Shown one piece after another: positions 58,801 through 64,000 of a stretch of DNA of 64,000 nt. This DNA is from Lathyrus oleraceus. Its lineage: Eukaryota > Streptophyta > Magnoliopsida > Fabales > Fabaceae. Location: the NCBI RefSeq assembly GCF_024323335.1, contig NC_066585.1, positions 180,438,294 to 180,502,293 of the forward strand, written 5' to 3'. A program made the translations under genes and the position numbers. Position 1 is the first letter of the stretch. Each line of letters begins with the position of its first letter. A model generated the notes under the pieces. That model did no database searches. It was given only the letters and a program-made list of their open reading frames with translations, and was not told where the DNA came from.

Positions 58801-60397
58801 TCTAAAGGCTAATTGATTCATCAACGACATTGTGTCAGATGAATCAATACAAGTATGACTGAGATAGGTCCTTCCCATTTTCTTCTAGTGTGTGGTATGT
58901 TTTAGGAGTTTGGTTCTTTGTACCAAATATCTAACATGCATTAACACCTATATTTTTATTGTCTGGCCTCAGATAGTTGTGACTTCTACATAAGTCCAAT
59001 TACGATTGCTTAACATAGAGCTAAATTTGACCCTCAAGGTATAGCATTCTAGTAAGTGATATTGTAAGTCTCCCATTCTTCATGGCATTGTGTGGAGACT
59101 TGACCTTTTTTCCTTTCATGGGAGCTAGCGGCATACTTGTTGAATTATCCAAGTTTGAGCCCTTCTCATGGAAGATGTCTTGGTTTAAGGATTCATACTT
59201 GTGAATGAATGATTGAGTGTTCTCCAAAGAATGATTTAATCAATTAAAATTCACCACTAACTTAACACTAACCATTGACTGGCTCTTATTCATTATGCTT
59301 TTACTTTCAAGTCATTTACTTTATTCAATTTAAATTTCAGTCATTTATCAATCATTGTCATTTTACATTTCATGCAACTTGTTTATGTTTAAGTTCTTTT
59401 TCACTTTGCTCATTTAAGTCATATTTTGTGATTGTATATGTATTATTTGTGTATTTTGATTTTGTTTGTGGACCTTAAAACACATAATAACAACAAAAAC
59501 CCTAAAAAACATTTGGTGGACTGTTGAACTTGATATGAACTTATGGACTTAGAATTAGGCAACATTCCATGTGCTAAAGGACTTGGCCAATGCCAAAATT
59601 TGAGACCAAGATATTCTTGACAAGTGACTTTCATCTGATACAAGACTTCGGATCTCTTTGATTCATCTGCTACATTATCTATGTGCTTAATTATTATTTT
59701 GTTATTGCCTATGTCTGATGTTTTGTTCTGAGTTGATCAAGGAACATTTCATATGGTACATTGGAAGACAAGGAAGACTGCTAGCTACTAGAGTGCTTGC
59801 TTTGATATGGCTATCTTTATTTGATGCCTTGATCTTCATGATGTCTGGATATTTCTCATTGATTATTGATTATTGCTTGATCAAACTCCAAAGGAAATGG
59901 GCTTCTATATGACATTCTTGTCTGTTGGATTACATCCTATTGGTCATATCTTTTCAAACTCTTAACTTTTAATTTGTGCTCAGGATAGCCTCTTCATCTC
60001 CTCCCATTTCTTAAATTTCAAAATCTCTCCCTCCTTTCAAAAACTTTATTTGCTTGTGATTTCAAACTTAGACATGATTTAATAATTAGAAACTTTGGCC
60101 TTATGCCAATGAATTTTAAAAATCTTTTCTTAATCAAACTTGTGAATGAACTTAACCATATTGACTTAACTTAAAATGACAAAAAGAATTAACAACCCCT
60201 TTCAAATCTTTGGCCTTTTGTGCCCTTTTATTTAAACTTTTGTTAAAAATCAACTCATCAACTTCTTTGAAATTTTTACCACGAACTACGAGGTTTTGAT
60301 CCCTCATTTTTATGTTGGTACGTAGGCACAATACCGAAGGTATTGATAATCAATGAATTATTTTCTCATCCCCACACTCTATTTTATCAAACATCAT
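55886..60397 (+). repeat. Ogre LTR F inserted in LTR E (5' or solo LTR)
   Basis: TGTAAGACCCCAATTTAACC starts without any PPT in front, so it is not a 3' LTR. It is collinear with LTR D: TTATAGGTCATTTT near 56628 and 56808, TATA at 57401, GGTGAGGTTCACCGG near 57937, hairpin near 58981, stem-loop 60328-60346. It is cut at 60398 by the SIRE-like element about 500 bp before its expected end. No gene. Confidence 0.82.
57401..57408 (+). promoter_or_regulatory. LTR TATA box (Ogre F)
   Basis: TATAAATA in GGCTATAAATACATGAC, identical in context to LTR A. Confidence 0.6.
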
Positions 60398-60999
60398 TGA
60401 AATTCTAGTTAACAGACTTTCGATTTCACACGGGATGTATTGACATCCAATTCTGCGCAGACAAGTATTAAGCAGAACTTTAAAAAGTAAGTGCAGTAAA
60501 TAACACAAGGAATTGTTTACCCAGTTCGGTGTCACACACACCTACGTCTGGGGGCTACCAAGCCATGGAGGAAATCCACTATTAGTAGTATTAATTCAGA
60601 CCTTAAACCAACTGTTTAACCCTATCACTTAATACCTACCCAATACAATTTCAATCTTACTTTAAGATCAGAGTTCCTACTCACTCCCTCTCAATCACCT
60701 TAGTGATTACAACCTTTAATTATATTAAAGTTTATAATGAAGTCACACTTCAAACAACTCTTGATTGTGCTTAACAGCTTTAATCAAGATACACAACACT
60801 CACGCTTAAAAGCTTAGAGTGACACAACACTTACAACTCAATGAACACCCTAGTCCAATGCAATCATCTAGGTGATAATTGTTTGGCTCACAAGATACAC
60901 CTAATACAAGACACACACAAAAATACAGCAGTGAAGTATAATGGACCAACAAAATCTTCACGCCTAAAATCCACGTGTTGAATTCCTGAAGAATAGCCT

Positions 61000-61540
61000 G
61001 AGAAAAATGCTGAAACAGAAAAACTAACCAACCTACAATTTAGCATATGTTGTCAGGAATGAATGTCACAATATTCAGTTTGACGTCCAAATCATAGACC
61101 ATATGCTAAGTCTGTTATTTTCCTAAAAACAGTCTGTACAAAATTGTTGTACTGTAGAGGATCAACCCGTTCATACTTCAGTATCAGCTTAAATTAATAA
61201 ATGTCAAAACATCCAATTTGACTTTTACACATAAAGCCTTATGCCATGGTCTGTTGTTCTTCTGAAGAACATACTGAGATACATACTGAAATGTAGCAGA
61301 AAACCAACCTGTCTATTATTCAGTATATGATGTCAATGATGAATGTCATAATATCCAGATTGACATTCAGACAGTAGGCCTTGTGCCAGGTCTGTTATTC
61401 CCTTAATAAACAGACTGAAAATAAAAACTAAGTTATAACAGAACACCAACTGTTCTATTCCTCAGTATCTGCTGTCAGGCATGAATGTCATAACATCTAG
61501 TTTGACATTCAGTAGATCCTGTATTAGCTAAACCTGCAGC
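61000..61540 (-). repeat. 141-bp tandem repeats in SIRE-like LTR
   Basis: The word GAATGTCAYAAYATYYAG (plus strand) followed by TTTGACRTYCA recurs at 61061, 61199, 61341 and 61483 (138, 142 and 142 bp apart), with diverged text about CAGTCTGT and GGTCTGTTATT between. Confidence 0.85.
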
Positions 61541-61555
61541 ATACTACTCAAGTAT

Positions 61556-61708
61556 GTCATGACATCAGTCAAGACATCAGAGTACAGTTAGATGATCTAA
61601 CACAAAATGCAGCTAATCAAACATCTCCAAAGCAGGTCATGACATCAGTCAAGACATTAGAATCCAGCTAGTGTTTTAACATAAAATGCAGCCAATCAAA
61701 CATCTACA
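61556..61708 (-). repeat. 80-bp tandem duplication at SIRE-like LTR start
   Basis: GTCATGACATCAGTCAAGAC at 61556 and 61636, each followed about 50 bp later by AATGCAGCYAATCAAACATC. The second copy forms the LTR end. Confidence 0.85.
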
Positions 61709-61710
61709 AA

Positions 61711-61720
61711 CTCCCCCTTT
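61711..61720 (-). promoter_or_regulatory. Polypurine tract of SIRE-like element
   Basis: Minus strand AAAGGGGGAG, two bases before the LTR start TGTAGATG. A similar tract, AAAAAGGGGGAG, lies inside the 3' region near 62034-62045. Confidence 0.8.
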
Positions 61721-62454
61721 CGAAATTTTTTGGCTAAAACACTTTGGCATCACAACAGAGTACACAGCAGTAGAAAACACACATCTAGCAGGGAAGACAA
61801 CCTAGCTAATACACTCAGAGCAGCAGCATACTCACCACAGATAGAAATTAAATAAAAACTTCACATATCAGCACACATACAGAAGTTAAATAAAAACTTA
61901 TAACAGCAACACGCATAAACACACTCACACTCATAGAAGTGGAACATCAGTTGCAGCACAACCTCTGAATTAGAGGATCTTCAATATCTGTTTAATCACA
62001 TAATCTGTTGTCCTGGGGAATCACAGGTGCTACTCCCCCTTTTTGTCAAAAATGTTGCCAAAGCAACACCATAACTTACAGACCAAAAAAATAGAATTAC
62101 ACCCAAATGACAGAAATACAATCTTGATTTTACTTCACAGTTTCAATCACGACTACCCCCACTTGATCTTGCTTCACAGCTTTGATCAAGTAGTCACACA
62201 CTCTTGCTTTACAGTAGGTACACCCATATCAGATGCCATGAATTTGAGTCTGACATCTTGAACCACTCCTGCATGAACACTTTCGTGAAGTCCAGCAGGC
62301 ACATAGGCTATCCCATGTTGGGATATCCCCTTAACATCTTGTTACCACACTTGCAGTAAGTAACATAGCTGTGATCTGTTGTCCAGTCATAGCAAACTTT
62401 CAATTGTTTAATAGGTTAAGATATTAAACAATACATCCCAAACATCATTGGTTG
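61721..62454 (-). other. SIRE-like 3' non-coding region
   Basis: About 730 bp between the pol end and the PPT, with no supportable gene. It holds a second PPT-like tract (62034-62045). Confidence 0.65.
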
Positions 62455-64000
62455 CTATAAATCCTCAGAAAGGCATATTCCCAGTTTGCCCCTTAAATTT
62501 TCAAACTGAGTAGCATCCAAAGCCTTTGTGAATATGTCAGCAAGTTATAGTTCAGTGGCTACATGTTCCAAGGTAATCACTTTGTCTTCCACCAGATCTC
62601 TGATGAAGTGATGTCTAATGTCAATATGTTTGGTCTTGCTGTGTTGGATGGGATTCTTGGAAATATTGATGGCACTGAGATTGTCACAGAACAATGTCAT
62701 GACATTTTGAGAGACATTGTATTCAGTGAGCATTTGTTTCATCCACACCAGTTGGGAACAACTGCTTCCAGCCGCTATGTACTCAGCCTCTGCAGTGGAC
62801 AGTGATACACAGTTCTGTTTCTTGCTGAACCATGATATGAGATTGTTTCCCAAGAAGAAACATCCTCCTGATGTGCTTTTTCTGTCATCAGCACTCCCAG
62901 CCCAATCAGCATCACAATACCCAGATAAGACAGGCTCAGAGCCATGAGAGTATAGCATACCATAGTCACAAGTCCCATTGACATACTTGAGAATCCTCTT
63001 GACTTGATTTAAGTGGCTCACTTTGGGTTCTGCTTGGTATCTAGCACACACTCCAACTGCATAGGAAATATCAGGTCTACTTGCAGTTAGATATAGTAGA
63101 CTACCTATCATGCTTCTATACAAGCATTGATCAACACTGGGACCTCCATCATCTTTGGTTAACTTTAAATGAGTAGGTGCAGAAGTTCTCTTGTGCCTAG
63201 CATTATCCATACCAAACTTCTTAACTATGTTTTTGGAATATTTGCTTTGGGAGAGAAACATAGAATCCTTCATTTGGTTAACTTGCATTCCAAGAAAATA
63301 AGTCAATTCCCCAACCAGACTCATTTCAAACTCAGATTGCATCTGGTGAACAAAATGTTTCACCATTTGCTCTGACATTCCACCAAAGACAATATCATCC
63401 ACATAAATTTGGGCAATCATGATTTTGCCATCTTCATCCTTCACAAACAAGGTCTTATCTATCCCACATTTTCTATATCCATGAGAGGTCAGAAATTCAG
63501 TCAACCTTTCATACCAAGCTCTAGGTGCTTGCTTCAACTCATACAAGGCTTTCCTCAACTTGTACACATGTTTAGGTTGGTTAGGATCACAAAACCCTTT
63601 AGGTTGTTCCACATAGACTTCTTCATTTAAGTAGCCATTTAAAAATGCACTCTTCACATCCATTTGGAACAATTTGAACTTCAGAATGCAGGCTACACCT
63701 AACAACAATCTGATTGACTCAAGTCTAGCAACAGGTGCAAACGTCTCATCAAAATCAACCCCTTCAACTTGAGTATATCCTTGAGCCACTAGTCTTGCTT
63801 TATTCCTAGTGATTACTCCTTTCTCATCAGACTTGTTCTTGTAAATCCACTTGGTACCAATGATGTTAGTCCCTTCAGGTCGTGGAACTAGCTCCCGTAC
63901 TTCATTCCTTTTAAACTGCTCCAGTTCATCTTGCATGGCATTGATCCAATATTCATCAGTCAGGGCTTCTTTCACATTTTTTGGTTCAACCTTGGATACA
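62455..64000 (-). pseudogene. SIRE-like pol: RT and RNase H (partial, one nonsense codon)
   Basis: Ty1/copia RT copies element RNA. The frame is open from the window edge: WINAMQDELEQFKRNEV, GTKWIYKNKSDEKG, RLVAQGYTQVEGVDFDETF, FQMDVKSAFLNGYL, LYELKQAPRAWYERL, catalytic YVDDIVFGG and YFLGMQVNQ. RNase H follows, with GYCDADWAGSADDRKSTSG and AEAEYIAAGSSC, then LFCDNLSAI and HIDIRHHFIRD. A TAA at 62545-62547 falls in TEL-stop-LADIFTKAL, where the family has Gln (one base from CAA). The frame then continues to the natural TAG at 62455-62457. Integrase, protease and gag should lie beyond 64000. Confidence 0.9.

Larger units (their letters stand above)
60398..61708 (-). repeat. 3' LTR of SIRE-like element (1311 bp)
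   Basis: On the minus strand it starts TGTAGATGTTTGATTGG right after the PPT. The left end, at the copia/Ogre transition, is placed at 60398 from loss of homology to LTR D; the exact terminal base is less certain. Confidence 0.72.
60398..64000 (-). mobile_element. SIRE-like Ty1/copia element, 3' half
   Basis: On the minus strand: pol, 3' non-coding region, PPT, 3' LTR. It is inserted in LTR F and runs past the right edge. The signature YIAAGSSCSQLVWMKQML in RNase H fits the SIRE/Maximus lineage. No envelope-like frame follows pol. Confidence 0.85.

Overview
This is plant nuclear DNA made almost entirely of nested LTR retrotransposons. I see no host gene, rRNA or tRNA gene. Four Ogre-type LTR starts share the beginning TGTAAGACCC and a neighbouring A/G-rich polypurine tract (PPT); a fifth has the start but no PPT. 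The LTRs are 4.4 to 4.8 kb long. An opposite-strand element has the Ogre layout: ORF1 before gag, an intron between protease and RT, a second RNase H, and a TGGCGACTC primer-binding site (PBS). This points to a legume, most likely of the Fabeae (pea, vetch, lentil, grass pea); the species is inference.

Layout. 1-7105: 3' UTR and 3' LTR of Ogre A (+). 7106 to about 19345: Ogre B (-), with 3' UTR, integrase, a second RNase H, RT/RNase H, intron, protease, gag, ORF1, PBS and a truncated 5' LTR; every frame is broken. About 19391-42349: 3' UTR and 3' LTR of Ogre C (+). Its LTR is split by an Athila-like element (22957-30194, site duplication TTAAG) and a Tekay-like chromovirus (33388-41891, site duplication CTTTG). 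42350-50954: 3' UTR end and 3' LTR of Ogre D (+), the UTR split by an internally deleted Ty1/copia element with an envelope-like pseudogene (42666-46017). 50955-55885: 3' UTR and LTR of Ogre E (+). 55886-60397: an Ogre LTR (F) inserted in LTR E. 60398-64000: 3' LTR and pol of a SIRE-like Ty1/copia element (-) inserted in LTR F and running off the window.

How the parts work together. The two best-preserved elements are young insertions: each has LTRs of identical length (1173 bp and 1983 bp) differing at roughly ten positions by eye, with clean 5-bp site duplications. The Athila-like element keeps an open 849-residue gag-protease frame but lost its RT core, RNase H and integrase, so it must have moved with enzymes supplied in trans. 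The Tekay element has all domains but carries one frame break and one nonsense codon. Ogre B is old, with many stops and frameshifts, yet its intron still has matching GT/AG ends and a preserved reading phase.

The most unusual structures are a stem-loop near the 3' end of Ogre LTRs held by compensatory and wobble changes; a 15-bp GC-rich palindrome scattered in at least 12 copies through the Athila-like element, including its coding sequence; and eight TTAACCGGTTAA palindromes in a 72-bp array in each Tekay LTR.
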